Part shown: piece after piece, positions 52,444 to 63,918 of the stretch
How positions within the stretch are numbered: position 1 is the first letter of the stretch
Layout of the letters: every line of letters starts with the position of its first letter
DNA from: Geobacter sp. DSM 9736
GTDB taxonomy: Bacteria > Desulfobacterota > Desulfuromonadia > Geobacterales > Geobacteraceae
Assembly (NCBI RefSeq): GCF_900187405.1
Contig: NZ_LT896716.1
Location: 992,001-1,056,000 of the forward strand
Reading direction: 5' to 3'
Length of the DNA: 64,000 nucleotides
The notes under the pieces: model-generated
What the model saw: the letters and a program-made list of their open reading frames with translations, nothing else
Told to the model about the DNA's origin: nothing
Database searches by the model: none
Made by a program: the position numbers and the translations under genes

Positions 52444-53750
52444 TTTTTGAGGCCGGAAGTGGTGTCTGGTGGGGGCTGCTTGGACTTGCACCACTCCTCG
52501 TGTACCTGGTGCTGGTGTTCCGGGATGTGGATATCCTTGCTGCGACCGCTATCTGTGTGATACTCGGCGCGCTCCTCAGCCATCAGACGCTCATTTCGTT
52601 CGGCGAAACCCTTGCGAAGAGTATGGGGTCGTTTCTTGCCCTCGTGGGGCTGATCATTATGCTCGGCAGAGGCCTCGGAGAGGTCCTCGCGGCAACCGGG
52701 GTTTCGCACACCATAGTCCACCGCATAATCCATACTATTGGGGTCGATTCGGAAAAAAAGGCTATCCTGGGGATTATGGCCGCCTGCCTGGTCATGGTGG
52801 GCCTGCTGGGAACCATGGCAGGCGGAAACGCGATCATAGCTCCCATCGTCGTGCCTGTAGCGGCAGCGGTAGGTCTTTCCCGCAGCACCGTCGGGGTGAT
52901 ATTTCAGGCAGTGGGGGAAGAAGCCCTCATCCTCGGGCCCTTCACGCCTCCCGTAGTCACACTGCTCGGTCTGACTGGAATCGGCTACGGCGAAATGCTC
53001 CTCTACGTATGCGGCCCCGTTGCCCTTATAACGCTGCTGGTTACCTGGTTCATGGTCCTGCGGATACAGCGCAGGACGCGGTGTTCATCCCCCTATCAAA
53101 CCGAAGAAGCTGTGCAGGTATTCGAGCCGACCCCTCAGAGCCGAAGGGCGACGGTTGTCTTCATAACCGCCTTTGCTCTGGCAGTTGTGTACGGCATTGC
53201 GGTTAAAGCGCCGACTGCATTCGTCGTGGTGATCATGCTCGGCCTTTCGCTGTCGACCGGTCTGACGGGGGGACTCAGTCTCACCTCCACCCTTGGCCAT
53301 GTAGTCAGAGGTATGGCGGGCAATGTAGGGCTTTTTCTCCTCTTTCTTCTCCTCGACCCCTTCATAGTTTTCATCGAGAAATCGGGTGGGTTTGCCGCCC
53401 TTGCCGCACTGCTCAAGCCTTTCATGGAGATGGGGGGAAAGCCTGCCATCGTCATCACCGGAGGGTTTCTCGGGGCCTTCGGCATAAGCGGAGCCACCGT
53501 GGCAACCCTCAAGCTCCTCCATGAGATGTTCCTCCCGCTTCTATCCGGCCACGGCGTCTCGATGCTTGCCTGGTCCCTTGCGCTGGTCGTTGCCACGAGA
53601 GTCCACAACTTCGTCTTCCCCGGCGCAAACATGGCAAGTTCCCTCGGCTTCGCCCAATCCACGGACATGAAGGCCATGCTTCGAAACGGCTGGGTCGTCG
53701 GCTTCTGTCAGCTTTTGTTCCTCGTCATCTTCAGCTTTGTCGCGGCGTGA
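52440..53750 (+). CDS. GntP/NhaC-like ion-coupled transporter
   Basis: A 436-residue membrane protein with about 11 hydrophobic segments in two related halves and loop motifs typical of ion-transporter superfamily carriers (GTMAGGNAIIAPIVVPVAAAVG and LILGPFTPPVVTLLGLTGIG in the first half, FGISGATVATLKLLHEM in the second). It may import the aminoacylase substrate or a product; substrate specificity cannot be read. Coupled by ATGA overlap to the aminoacylase, and 4 bases before the MATE gene. Confidence 0.8.
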   Translation: MIFEAGSGVWWGLLGLAPLLVYLVLVFRDVDILAATAICVILGALLSHQTLISFGETLAKSMGSFLALVGLIIMLGRGLGEVLAATGVSHTIVHRIIHTIGVDSEKKAILGIMAACLVMVGLLGTMAGGNAIIAPIVVPVAAAVGLSRSTVGVIFQAVGEEALILGPFTPPVVTLLGLTGIGYGEMLLYVCGPVALITLLVTWFMVLRIQRRTRCSSPYQTEEAVQVFEPTPQSRRATVVFITAFALAVVYGIAVKAPTAFVVVIMLGLSLSTGLTGGLSLTSTLGHVVRGMAGNVGLFLLFLLLDPFIVFIEKSGGFAALAALLKPFMEMGGKPAIVITGGFLGAFGISGATVATLKLLHEMFLPLLSGHGVSMLAWSLALVVATRVHNFVFPGANMASSLGFAQSTDMKAMLRNGWVVGFCQLLFLVIFSFVAA

Positions 53751-53754
53751 CGGC

Positions 53755-55110
53755 ATGAACCGCAGTCACGACCTTCTCAACGATCCGATACCGCAACTGC
53801 TCAAGACCCTTGCCATCCCCACCAGCATCGGACTCTTTTTCAACACCATGTTCAACGTGGTGGACACCTTTTTCGCAGGCTTTGTGTCAACCCAGGCCCT
53901 TGCCGCCCTTTCTCTCTCGTTTCCGATCTTTTTCCTGATTATTGCAGTGGGTGCTGGTATCTCCAGCGGCGCCACAGCTCTAATTGGTCATGCCGTGGGC
54001 GCAGGCGACGACACAGATGCCAGGAAGATGGCGGTCCAGGCTTTGTCATTCGGTCTGCTCCACGGGATACTCCTCACCCTTGTTGGCCGTCTGGTTTCGC
54101 CCGCACTTCTATCTCTACTCGGAGCGGCCGATTCATACATGGAGATGGCCCTGTCTTACATGGACATCATCTTTGCAGGGTCACTCTTTTTCATTGTCAA
54201 CTACGTCCTCAACGCAATTCTCAATGCTACCGGCGATACCAGGAGCTTCCGGAACTTCCTCGTTGCCGGTTTTTTCCTTAATCTGGTCCTCGACCCATGG
54301 TTCCTTTTCGGCGGGATGGGGCTTCCTCCCCTCGGTTTGAGCGGGATCGCATGGGCAACGGTTATCGTTCAGTTGTGCGGAAACATCTATCTCTTCTCAC
54401 GCGCCCGTCGTACCGGACTTCTGGATGACCTTGCTTGGCGGGCGATCTTCCCGGAGCGGCGCCCGTACATGTCGCTGGCGCGTCTCGGGTTTCCGGCAAG
54501 CCTGAACATGCTTACGGTGGCTATCGGGTTTTTCGTCATAACATGGTTCATCAGCCGGTTCGGAAAGGATGCCGTGGCGGCCTACGGCATAGGCACCCGC
54601 ATAGAGCAGGTCGTTCTTCTGCCAGTCATGGGAATGAATATAGCGACGCTTGCTCTGGTTGCGCAGAACAGCGGCGCGCGACGAATGGATCGGGTAAGGG
54701 AGGCAGTGTTCACGGCCCTCAAGGTCGGAGTGGGACTGATGCTTGTCGGAACAGCGGCCGTTTATGTTGCCGCTGAACCGCTGGTCGGGCTCTTCACGCG
54801 TGACGAAGCGGTGGTGCGCAGGGGGATTGAACTGCTCCGAGTCGAATCGCTTGTATTCCCGGCATACGTCATCCTTTACACGAGCGTTTATGCTCTCCAA
54901 GGGCTTAAAAGGCCGGCATTCGCAGTGGGCATAGGATTTTACAGGCAGTTCTTCGGGCTGCTGCCCTTCTTTTATCTCTTCGCGAACCATTTCGGGTGGG
55001 GGCTGAAAGGGGTATGGTGGGGGATTTTCGTCGTGACCTGGAGCGCTGCCGGGATAGCTGTGTGGTACATCCGCCGAGTGCTTCGCGAAATCGGATCGGA
55101 AGATGTGTAA
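53755..55110 (+). CDS. MATE-family efflux transporter
   Basis: A 451-residue protein with twelve predicted membrane segments in two homologous halves, and N-terminal MATE landmarks DPIPQLLKTLAIPTSIGLFFNTMFNVVDTFFAG and SGATALIGHAVGAGDD. It probably exchanges cations for small molecules or drugs. ATG at 53755 is used; the ribosome-binding site is weak, consistent with coupling to the preceding gene. It converges on the metalloprotease gene with a 12-base gap. Confidence 0.92.
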   Translation: MNRSHDLLNDPIPQLLKTLAIPTSIGLFFNTMFNVVDTFFAGFVSTQALAALSLSFPIFFLIIAVGAGISSGATALIGHAVGAGDDTDARKMAVQALSFGLLHGILLTLVGRLVSPALLSLLGAADSYMEMALSYMDIIFAGSLFFIVNYVLNAILNATGDTRSFRNFLVAGFFLNLVLDPWFLFGGMGLPPLGLSGIAWATVIVQLCGNIYLFSRARRTGLLDDLAWRAIFPERRPYMSLARLGFPASLNMLTVAIGFFVITWFISRFGKDAVAAYGIGTRIEQVVLLPVMGMNIATLALVAQNSGARRMDRVREAVFTALKVGVGLMLVGTAAVYVAAEPLVGLFTRDEAVVRRGIELLRVESLVFPAYVILYTSVYALQGLKRPAFAVGIGFYRQFFGLLPFFYLFANHFGWGLKGVWWGIFVVTWSAAGIAVWYIRRVLREIGSEDV

Positions 55111-55122
55111 CCTGGACGTGGG

Positions 55123-57513
55123 TCAGCGCACTGCTATCCCGTCGAAAACGGCCGTGCCGGCAGCGACGGTTGCAGACCCTGAAAACGTTGTGAATCCTGT
55201 ACGGACGACGAAGGATGCGTCGTACCCTCCTTGTATTGTTACGGTGATGGTGCGTCCGAAGGAGATGTTTTCTGCCAGTTCCCCTTCCCGCACGAGAACG
55301 GTTTCACCGTCGCCGGCGGCAGCATATGCTTCTGAAAAGGTGGCATAGCAATTAAATCCTACGCGGTACGTGCAGGACGGGACGGAGACGGACCAGGAAT
55401 GAACGGCTGCGGCTCCGGAGTTGGTGGCGGAATCGACCGCATATACAGCGAAAGTGTGGCTACCAGTTTCCAGGCCCGAATAGTGTAAGGGGCTCGTGCA
55501 GGCTTGCCACGGGCTGCCATCGAGAGAGCAGAAGAACTGTGCGGCTTCGGAGGCATTGAAGATGAAGTCGGCGTCGGGAGAAGATGAGACTGGCAGTGGT
55601 GCCCCGGTGATTGCAGTTACTGGCGCTACCGTATCGATAGTCCAAGAAGTCACCGGTGGATTTGCCTCCCGGTTCGCTAGCCCGTCAATGGCCTCCACGG
55701 CGAATGTGTGAGTGCCGTCGCTGAGCCCGGAAAAGGTGAATGGCGAGGTGCACGGTATCGTAGTAAGGCCGTCGAGCCTGCAGCTGAAGGATGCGCTTTC
55801 ATTGGCGATGAAGGTGATAATGCCCGAAGTTTGATTGGATAATGCAGGAGGGGACGCGGTGATAGTCGTAATCGGAGGAACCGTATCGATGAGGATGTCG
55901 ACGGACATGGACGTCGCTGTATCGCTGATGGCGGAAAGCTTGAATCCAGCTGAAGCTTCGTTATACAGCACGCTTGCGGGAGATGTCTCAGGGGTGACTG
56001 TCCGAATGAAGAGGGACCCGGGGAAGGGATCTGCTGCATCCCCCCGGTTTTGCTTCTTTTCCAGATTGTAGCTGTTATCAGCCTGAACCAAAGCTACACG
56101 GTAGTGGGAGGTGCAGCTGCTGCACCCCGGATACCACTCGCTCCGGTTGTTGGCTCTCGTCTCATCGATATGCCAGAGGAGCAGCCCTGAGCCGGGGAGT
56201 GCCTCATCGAATCCGATTTTCTGTCGGTTTTCCAGCAGGAAGTATTCGCCACTCCCTCCCTGGGCCGGAGTCCTGCCGAACTGCACGACCTCCCCGCCGG
56301 TTTCTACAGCTGTGAAAACTTTGTCAGTCTGTCCCTCGGGCAACCTTACCGGCGACGCCCAGCCAAGAACCATTTTGCTCCATGGATCAAGGTGACTGGG
56401 CCTGTCTCCGAGCCGTTCGACGCCTCCCCACGACCCGCTTCCCATGACGCTCCAGTTCCCGACTCCTTCCGATGAGCTGTCGGAATCATACAGGTCCATG
56501 AGACCGAGAGAGTGCCCGTACTCGTGGACGAACACTCCTATTGTGGTAATGGTTCCATCGAACATTTCGGGCATCATGATGTACTTGTCGACTATGACGA
56601 ACCGGGCCGGGTCCGCAGCGCACCGGTCGTTGGTGGCGTAGGGACCGTTGCGTCCCAGTCCGTAGGACCTGGTTACCGAAAGGGACCAGCTGTGGGACCA
56701 GATATCATTGGGGTTTCCCGTCGCCTCCTGGGCAGGACCCTGATGGACTATTGCCACCACATCCACATAACAGTCACCGTTCTGATCATAAGAGGAGTAA
56801 TCTATTGCCGTGTCCGACTGCTGCACCGCTTCGAAAACCAGATCGCCTGGAAGGGCATCGGGCGGGCCCCAACCGCTGGGCCTGCCGTAGTAATCGTGCG
56901 GATTTGCGGCGGTCGTCCACCCGGTAATCCCGACCGGGCCTGCCGAGACAGAAAGAGCACCGCCTGATGTTTCCTCATAATAATCCTTCATGCTCCATGT
57001 GCTGGTTCCGAACAGGAGGCTGGTAAAATCAGCTGGGGAATAGGTGGGGATGGTGTCGTTGAAATTGATGAGAATGACGGGGATGTTCTTCACGGAAGCT
57101 GCGCCTCCGGAAGTTTTGTCGACCTGCAATGCAGATGCTTGCTCTCCCGTCGGAGCAGGAGCCGGAGAAGTTTCCTCCATCAGTATCCTGCGTTTTGCGG
57201 GTCGGAGCCCTTTTCTGAGGTGCCCGGGAGGAGGCTCTTTTCCGACCTTGCGGCGTGAGCTCGTGAGATTCCCGTCTCTGTCGAGATCCGCGTAGGTCCA
57301 GCTTTCCAGGTCAGAATCGGAAACGATGGTGTATCCGTCTTCCGTCTCCCATCCTGCCATGGATTCGTCTCCCCACTGGCGCGCAAGAAAGGAAGTGGCA
57401 TCGGACTGTCTGAGCCGATGGGTGAGCGGCGCAGCCGGTACGGCCAAGGCAGTGTCCGGCGCCATTACTGCCAGCGTCAGAAATAACGGAAGGAGTGACC
57501 GGTAGCGCTTCAT
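55123..57513 (-). CDS. secreted M6 metalloprotease with Ig-like repeats and beta-helix-like tail
   Basis: A 796-residue secreted protein: signal peptide (about 1-25, ending ALA), propeptide region to ~110, an M6 (immune inhibitor A) peptidase domain with the zinc motif HEYGHSLGLMDLYDSD near residue 330 and the Met-turn SVMGSGSWGG, and two Ig-like repeats near 555-640 and 640-710 (TDTxPPITTITxSPP, FTFSGLSDGTHTFAVEAIDGLANRE). The last ~80 residues (YATFSEAYAAAGDGETVLVREGELAENISF ... QGGYDASF) resemble the first turns of beta-helix surface proteins. The start at 57513 has GGAGAACA upstream; the frame's GTG at 57516 is less likely. Confidence 0.9.
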   Translation of the reverse strand: MKRYRSLLPLFLTLAVMAPDTALAVPAAPLTHRLRQSDATSFLARQWGDESMAGWETEDGYTIVSDSDLESWTYADLDRDGNLTSSRRKVGKEPPPGHLRKGLRPAKRRILMEETSPAPAPTGEQASALQVDKTSGGAASVKNIPVILINFNDTIPTYSPADFTSLLFGTSTWSMKDYYEETSGGALSVSAGPVGITGWTTAANPHDYYGRPSGWGPPDALPGDLVFEAVQQSDTAIDYSSYDQNGDCYVDVVAIVHQGPAQEATGNPNDIWSHSWSLSVTRSYGLGRNGPYATNDRCAADPARFVIVDKYIMMPEMFDGTITTIGVFVHEYGHSLGLMDLYDSDSSSEGVGNWSVMGSGSWGGVERLGDRPSHLDPWSKMVLGWASPVRLPEGQTDKVFTAVETGGEVVQFGRTPAQGGSGEYFLLENRQKIGFDEALPGSGLLLWHIDETRANNRSEWYPGCSSCTSHYRVALVQADNSYNLEKKQNRGDAADPFPGSLFIRTVTPETSPASVLYNEASAGFKLSAISDTATSMSVDILIDTVPPITTITASPPALSNQTSGIITFIANESASFSCRLDGLTTIPCTSPFTFSGLSDGTHTFAVEAIDGLANREANPPVTSWTIDTVAPVTAITGAPLPVSSSPDADFIFNASEAAQFFCSLDGSPWQACTSPLHYSGLETGSHTFAVYAVDSATNSGAAAVHSWSVSVPSCTYRVGFNCYATFSEAYAAAGDGETVLVREGELAENISFGRTITVTIQGGYDASFVVRTGFTTFSGSATVAAGTAVFDGIAVR

Positions 57514-57601
57514 CACTGTTCTCCGGAAAATTTTTCCGTACGATAATGAAGGGGAGGGGAAAAGGCAAGAAGTTTACATGAGAGGGAGTTGATTGTATTT
57601 T

Positions 57602-59715
<2,114 letters not shown>

Positions 59716-60705
59716 TCAGCCGCAGCACTCCGAAATAGTGAGTTCCAGGTCCTTCAACATCTGCCAGTCTTCATCCGCCGGTCGGCCGGTGGTGGTCAGG
59801 TAGTTTCCAATCATGGTGCCGTTAGCACCCGCAAAGAATATCCACGACTGCAGATCCCGCAGGTTCTTCTCCCTGCCGCCGCAAACGGTGATCCTCTTTG
59901 TCGGCAGAATGAGGCGGAACAGGGCGATCGTCTTGAGGCACTCCAGCGGAGCCAGGTTGGAAGCTCCGGCTAGTCTCGTTCCTTCTATGGGGTTGAGGAA
60001 ATTTATCGGCACCGAATCGACACCAAGTTCAGCCAAAGTCATTGCAAGCTCCACGCGTTGAGCCGGAGACTCACCGAGGCCTATTATTCCTCCGCAACAG
60101 ACCTTCATGCCTGCCCGTTTCGCGAGGACCACAGTATCCACATCTTCTTCATAATCATGGGTGGTGCACACCTGGGGGAAGAAGCTGCGGGCGGTTTCAA
60201 GGTTATGGTGATAGGTTTCTACACCTGCCCCCCTAAGAGCTACCGCCGTTTGCAAGTCGATGATACCGAGAGAACAGGATGGAGTGATGGCCGTTTCTGT
60301 CTTGATCCTGCGGACGGCCCGGCAGATCCTGTCCAGTTCCTCCCCCTTTTTGATGCCGCTGCCGCTGGTGATAATGCCGTAACAGGAGGAACCATTTCTC
60401 TGTGCCTCCACTGCGCATTTCACCATCTGCTCTTCATCAACCAGGGGATACACCGGGGCGTCAGTCGCATGGTGCGCCGATTGCGCACAGAAAGAGCAGT
60501 TTTCGGAACAGCGCCCGGACTTGGCGTTGATGATTGAACAGAGATGAATCTGGTCACCGACGAAATGCTGCTTTACCCGGCTTGCCGCCAGAAAAAGAGC
60601 AAAAACTTCGTTTCCGGAAGCGTTAACGAGAGTCAGCGCCTCCTCCTCCGTAATTTTTCCGCCGGCAATGATCCGGGTGGCGATTGTGTCTATTGTTGCA
60701 GTCAT
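59716..60705 (-). CDS. bioB: biotin synthase
   Basis: A 329-residue radical-SAM enzyme that inserts sulfur into dethiobiotin. The cluster motif is RCSENCSFCAQS (C-x3-C-x2-C); further landmarks GSGIKKGEELDRICRAV, GIIGLGESPAQRVELA and PINFLNPIEGT. The ATG at 60705 follows GGAGGAAATC; the frame upstream runs across the BirA operator and is rejected. The promoter is overlapped by a BirA operator, so the operon should be repressed by biotin. Confidence 0.97.
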   Translation of the reverse strand: MTATIDTIATRIIAGGKITEEEALTLVNASGNEVFALFLAASRVKQHFVGDQIHLCSIINAKSGRCSENCSFCAQSAHHATDAPVYPLVDEEQMVKCAVEAQRNGSSCYGIITSGSGIKKGEELDRICRAVRRIKTETAITPSCSLGIIDLQTAVALRGAGVETYHHNLETARSFFPQVCTTHDYEEDVDTVVLAKRAGMKVCCGGIIGLGESPAQRVELAMTLAELGVDSVPINFLNPIEGTRLAGASNLAPLECLKTIALFRLILPTKRITVCGGREKNLRDLQSWIFFAGANGTMIGNYLTTTGRPADEDWQMLKDLELTISECCG

Positions 60706-60745
60706 GATTTCCTCCGAACCTGGAAATATCATACGGCTGGGATGA

Positions 60746-60777
60746 TTGTCAACCGAAGCGATCAGATTGGTTGACAA
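60746..60777 (-). promoter_or_regulatory. BirA operator upstream of bioB
   Basis: TTGTCAACC (60746-60754) and GGTTGACAA (60769-60777) are perfect inverted half-sites with a 14-base spacer, the known BirA layout. On the - strand a TTGACA -35 box (within the half-site at 60746-60752) and a -10 region near 60725-60732 put the operator over the bioB promoter. Confidence 0.88.
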
Positions 60778-60818
60778 TGGGTGCGAAAAACTGGAAGGGA
60801 TGGGGTCTTCAGGGAGTA

Positions 60819-61430
60819 TCAGCTGATGACGACGCGGCGACCCTCTACATGCAGACGGCCTTCAGCGAAAAGCCTGACGGATTCCGGGTAGATCCGGTGC
60901 TCCTCGACGAGAATCCGTGTGGAGAGTGACTCTTCCGTATCTTCCGGGAGGACGGGAACCGTTGCCTGCAGGATGATCGGGCCGGTATCGGTGCCTGCAT
61001 CTACGAAGTGGGTGGTACATCCGGCCACCTTTACTCCGTAGTCCAAGGCTTGCCGCTGGGCGTGTATGCCGGGAAAGGCGGGGAGAAGCGCGGGGTGTAT
61101 GTTCATAACTGCATGCTGAAAGGCGTCGAGAAAAACGGGTGTGAGTATACGCATGAAGCCGGCCAGCACGACGAGTTGGACGTCGTGCTCCCGAAGCGCC
61201 TCTACGAGAGCTGCATCGTATGATTCTCGCCCGGAATGGATACGGTGGTCCATGTGAAGTGCGGTAATGTTGTGTCGCCGCGCCCGCTCCAGGGCAAATG
61301 CACTCACGTTGTTGCTGATCACGCATGATATGCGTGCCGGCAGTACACCTTCCTCAATCCGGTCTATGATAGCCTGAAGGTTCGAACCATTCCCGGAGGC
61401 GAGGACTCCTATGGAGAGAGTTTTCCCCAT
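60819..61430 (-). CDS. purN: phosphoribosylglycinamide formyltransferase
   Basis: A 203-residue enzyme that formylates GAR from 10-formyl-THF. Signature residues: GVLASGNGSNLQAI (phosphate site), NIHPALLPAFPGIHAQRQALDYGVKVAGCTTHFVDAGTDTGPIILQ (catalytic Asn, His, Asp region). ATG at 61430 is chosen; upstream codons overlap purM. It starts 2 bases after the purM stop. Confidence 0.96.
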   Translation of the reverse strand: MGKTLSIGVLASGNGSNLQAIIDRIEEGVLPARISCVISNNVSAFALERARRHNITALHMDHRIHSGRESYDAALVEALREHDVQLVVLAGFMRILTPVFLDAFQHAVMNIHPALLPAFPGIHAQRQALDYGVKVAGCTTHFVDAGTDTGPIILQATVPVLPEDTEESLSTRILVEEHRIYPESVRLFAEGRLHVEGRRVVIS

Positions 61431-61432
61431 GA

Positions 61433-62479
61433 TCACACCAGTTCCACCGATTCCTTGCCCGCAGCACATTTGGCGATCTCCCCGATAACGAATGCCTGCT
61501 CGTTTAATCCGGAGAGTCGGATGAGGATCTCGTCAGCTTCACTTTCGGGAACCGAGAGCACCATGCCTATGCCGCAGTTGAAGGTGCGGAACATTTCCGG
61601 TTCAGCGACGTTACCGGCTTCCTGGAGGAGCCTGAAGATAGGGGGAATGTCCCAGCTTTTCCTGTGAATGACAGCCTTGCAGCCCTTGGGCAGCACACGC
61701 GGTACGTTTTCCAGCAATCCGCCGCCGGTGATGTGAGCCACGCCGTTAATGCGGAAGTCTCGACGCAGGTTGAGGATGCTTTTAACGTAGATCCTGGTGG
61801 GAGTCAGGAGTTCCTCGGCGACCGTCTTGCCGAGTTCTGGAATCTGAGCGTCGATGGCGAGCCCCATCTTCTCGAAAATGATCTTCCGGGCAAGTGAGTA
61901 GCCGTTGCTATGGAGCCCGCTCGACGCGATACCGATCAGCTTGTTTCCGACGGTGATGGTAGAACCGTCGATAATGTTGTCCCGCTCTACGACACCCACA
62001 GTGAAACCGGCAAGGTCATATTCTCCCTCGCCATAAAAACCGGGCATTTCTGCGGTTTCCCCGCCGATGAGTGCACATCCGGCCAGGACGCATCCTTCAG
62101 ATATACCCTTCACCACGAGCGCCGCTTTCTCAGGGTGCAGCTTTCCGGTGGCGAGGTAATCAAGAAAGAAGAGGGGCTCAGCACCCTGGACGACGATATC
62201 GTTGACACACATCGCCACCAGGTCGATCCCGACCGTTTCGTGCCTGTCCGCCATGAAAGCGATCTTGAGCTTCGTGCCGACGCCATCGGTGCCGGAAACG
62301 AGCACGGGGTTTTTGTACTTGTTGGTATTGAGGGAAAAGAGGCCTCCGAATCCACCGATGTCGGCTATGACTTCCGGCCGAGATGTGGCCTTCACGAGAG
62401 GCTTGATCAGTTTTACGAATTTGTTGCCGGCGCTGATGTCTACACCGGCTTCTTTGTATGTGGTTCCGGATTTTATCAA
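61433..62479 (-). CDS. purM: phosphoribosylformylglycinamidine cyclo-ligase
   Basis: A 348-residue AIR synthetase, next step after PurL. Motifs: [77 protein letters not shown] and [15 protein letters not shown]. The start is a TTG at 62479 with GGAGGATAAACC before it, giving [15 protein letters not shown]. It forms the unit purM-purN, about 15 kb from the rest of the pur genes. Confidence 0.97.
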   Translation of the reverse strand: MIKSGTTYKEAGVDISAGNKFVKLIKPLVKATSRPEVIADIGGFGGLFSLNTNKYKNPVLVSGTDGVGTKLKIAFMADRHETVGIDLVAMCVNDIVVQGAEPLFFLDYLATGKLHPEKAALVVKGISEGCVLAGCALIGGETAEMPGFYGEGEYDLAGFTVGVVERDNIIDGSTITVGNKLIGIASSGLHSNGYSLARKIIFEKMGLAIDAQIPELGKTVAEELLTPTRIYVKSILNLRRDFRINGVAHITGGGLLENVPRVLPKGCKAVIHRKSWDIPPIFRLLQEAGNVAEPEMFRTFNCGIGMVLSVPESEADEILIRLSGLNEQAFVIGEIAKCAAGKESVELV

Positions 62480-62598
62480 GGTTTATCCTCCTGTACAGAA
62501 CTGATGTTTTTAAACCATAGGCTCGCAAAAGTCAAACCCATTATCCCTAGGAAAAAAGAGTTTACAAGGGCTGAGCCTTTGCATATGATACCGGCGGA

Positions 62599-63084
62599 AT
62601 GAAGGGGATGCTCTCGCAGATAACCATCTGTCCTATGTCCGAGGAAGATCTGAATGATGTCCTCCTCATAGAAGCGGCTTCATTCCCCCACCCGTGGAAC
62701 AGAACACATTTCCTGGATGAACTTAAATCACCCCATAGCTTCCCTCTGGTCGCTTTTGACGCCGGCGGACGGGTCGCCGGTTACATCTGCGCCATGCAGG
62801 TGCTCGATGAGGGGCACATACTTGATGTTGCTGTTCGCCCCGACCTGCGGGGCTGCGGAATAGGACGGCTTTTGGTGGAAAAGGTTCTCGGCATGTGCCG
62901 CCAGTCAGGAGCGGATTACGTCTCTCTTGAAGTGCGTCCTTCCAATCTTGCAGCTGTCGAACTTTACCGGCGGATGGGCTTCATCGTCACGGGGCGGCGG
63001 CCGCGTTACTACCATGACGGTGAGGATGCCCTGTTGATGGAGTTCATCTTTGGAGATAATGAGGAAGAAGGCGATGCAGTTTAA
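62599..63084 (+). CDS. rimI: ribosomal-protein-alanine N-acetyltransferase RimI
   Basis: A 161-residue GNAT acetyltransferase that acetylates ribosomal protein S18. N-terminal MSEEDLNDVLLIEAASFPHPWNRTHFLDEL, acetyl-CoA loop LDVAVRPDLRGCGIGRLLV, and SLEVRPSNLAAVELYRRMGF with the YHDGEDALLME tail. ATG at 62599 or at 62608 (MLSQIT); ribosome-binding sites are weak. Overlaps pyrK by 11 bases. Confidence 0.9.
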   Translation: MKGMLSQITICPMSEEDLNDVLLIEAASFPHPWNRTHFLDELKSPHSFPLVAFDAGGRVAGYICAMQVLDEGHILDVAVRPDLRGCGIGRLLVEKVLGMCRQSGADYVSLEVRPSNLAAVELYRRMGFIVTGRRPRYYHDGEDALLMEFIFGDNEEEGDAV

Positions 63085-63889
63085 ATCGATGGTCATCTCA
63101 AACCATGAAGTTTCACCGGGATACTACCGTATGCGCCTCACTGCACCGCGGGAGATGCGGGAAGCCAGTCCCGGGCAGTTCGTGATGGTAAAGGTGCATG
63201 ACGCCATCGATCCGCTGCTGAGGCGACCGTTCGGAATTTTCGATGTCGGAGTCATTCCCGCGGAATACGACGGGTGTGAACCTCAAACCTACCTTGAGAT
63301 GCTCTACCGGGTTGTGGGGAAGGGTACCGCCATGATGTCGTCGCTTCATCACGGGGACCGCCTCGACCTGCTGGCTCCTTTGGGAGCTGGTTTTGTACAG
63401 GGAGATCCTGCAGAGGAAAAGGTCCTTGTCGGTGGAGGCATTGGTCTTGCCCCGCTCTACTATCTGGCAAAGGAGATGGTGCAGCATTCGCGGGTTCGTC
63501 TTTTTATAGGCGGACGGACACGGGAAGACATCCTCTGCGTCACCGAATTCGAACGCCTCGGCATAGAGACCTACGTTTCGACCGACGACGGCACTCTCGG
63601 TGCCAGCGGACTCGTCACTGATGTGATGGAGCGCCATCTGACGGAGAATCCCGGACCGAAGACCATCTTTGCGTGCGGTCCGATGCCGATGCTTAAGGCT
63701 GTCGCCCAAATCGCTGGTCGGCGCGGAATAGCGTGTCAGGTCTCCCTGGAAGCGTATATGGCGTGCGGCATGGGAGCCTGTCTCGGCTGTGTGGTAAAGG
63801 GGCGCGAACACGCGGAAGGGCATCCTGATTACCGGTGTGTCTGCAAGGATGGCCCGGTATTTGATTTTGAACAGCTCCTCTGGATCTGA
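63074..63889 (+). CDS. pyrK: dihydroorotate dehydrogenase B electron-transfer subunit
   Basis: A 271-residue FAD/[2Fe-2S] protein that passes electrons from dihydroorotate dehydrogenase (PyrD) to NAD. An FNR-like domain with LLRRPFGIFDV, NAD-binding VLVGGGIGLAPLYYLAKEM, FACGPMPMLKAVA, and the C-terminal [2Fe-2S] cysteines in YMACGMGACLGCVVK with a later Cys in RCVCKDGPVFD. ATG at 63074 follows GGAAGAAGGCG. It precedes pyrD by 29 bases. Confidence 0.95.
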   Translation: MQFKSMVISNHEVSPGYYRMRLTAPREMREASPGQFVMVKVHDAIDPLLRRPFGIFDVGVIPAEYDGCEPQTYLEMLYRVVGKGTAMMSSLHHGDRLDLLAPLGAGFVQGDPAEEKVLVGGGIGLAPLYYLAKEMVQHSRVRLFIGGRTREDILCVTEFERLGIETYVSTDDGTLGASGLVTDVMERHLTENPGPKTIFACGPMPMLKAVAQIAGRRGIACQVSLEAYMACGMGACLGCVVKGREHAEGHPDYRCVCKDGPVFDFEQLLWI

Positions 63890-63918
63890 CCGGATAAAAA
63901 ACAATAGCGGAGAAAGAC

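Noticed and set aside
60706-60777. Extended bioB frame from 60777
   Set aside because: The extension crosses the BirA operator and promoter, and ATG at 60705 has a strong ribosome-binding site.
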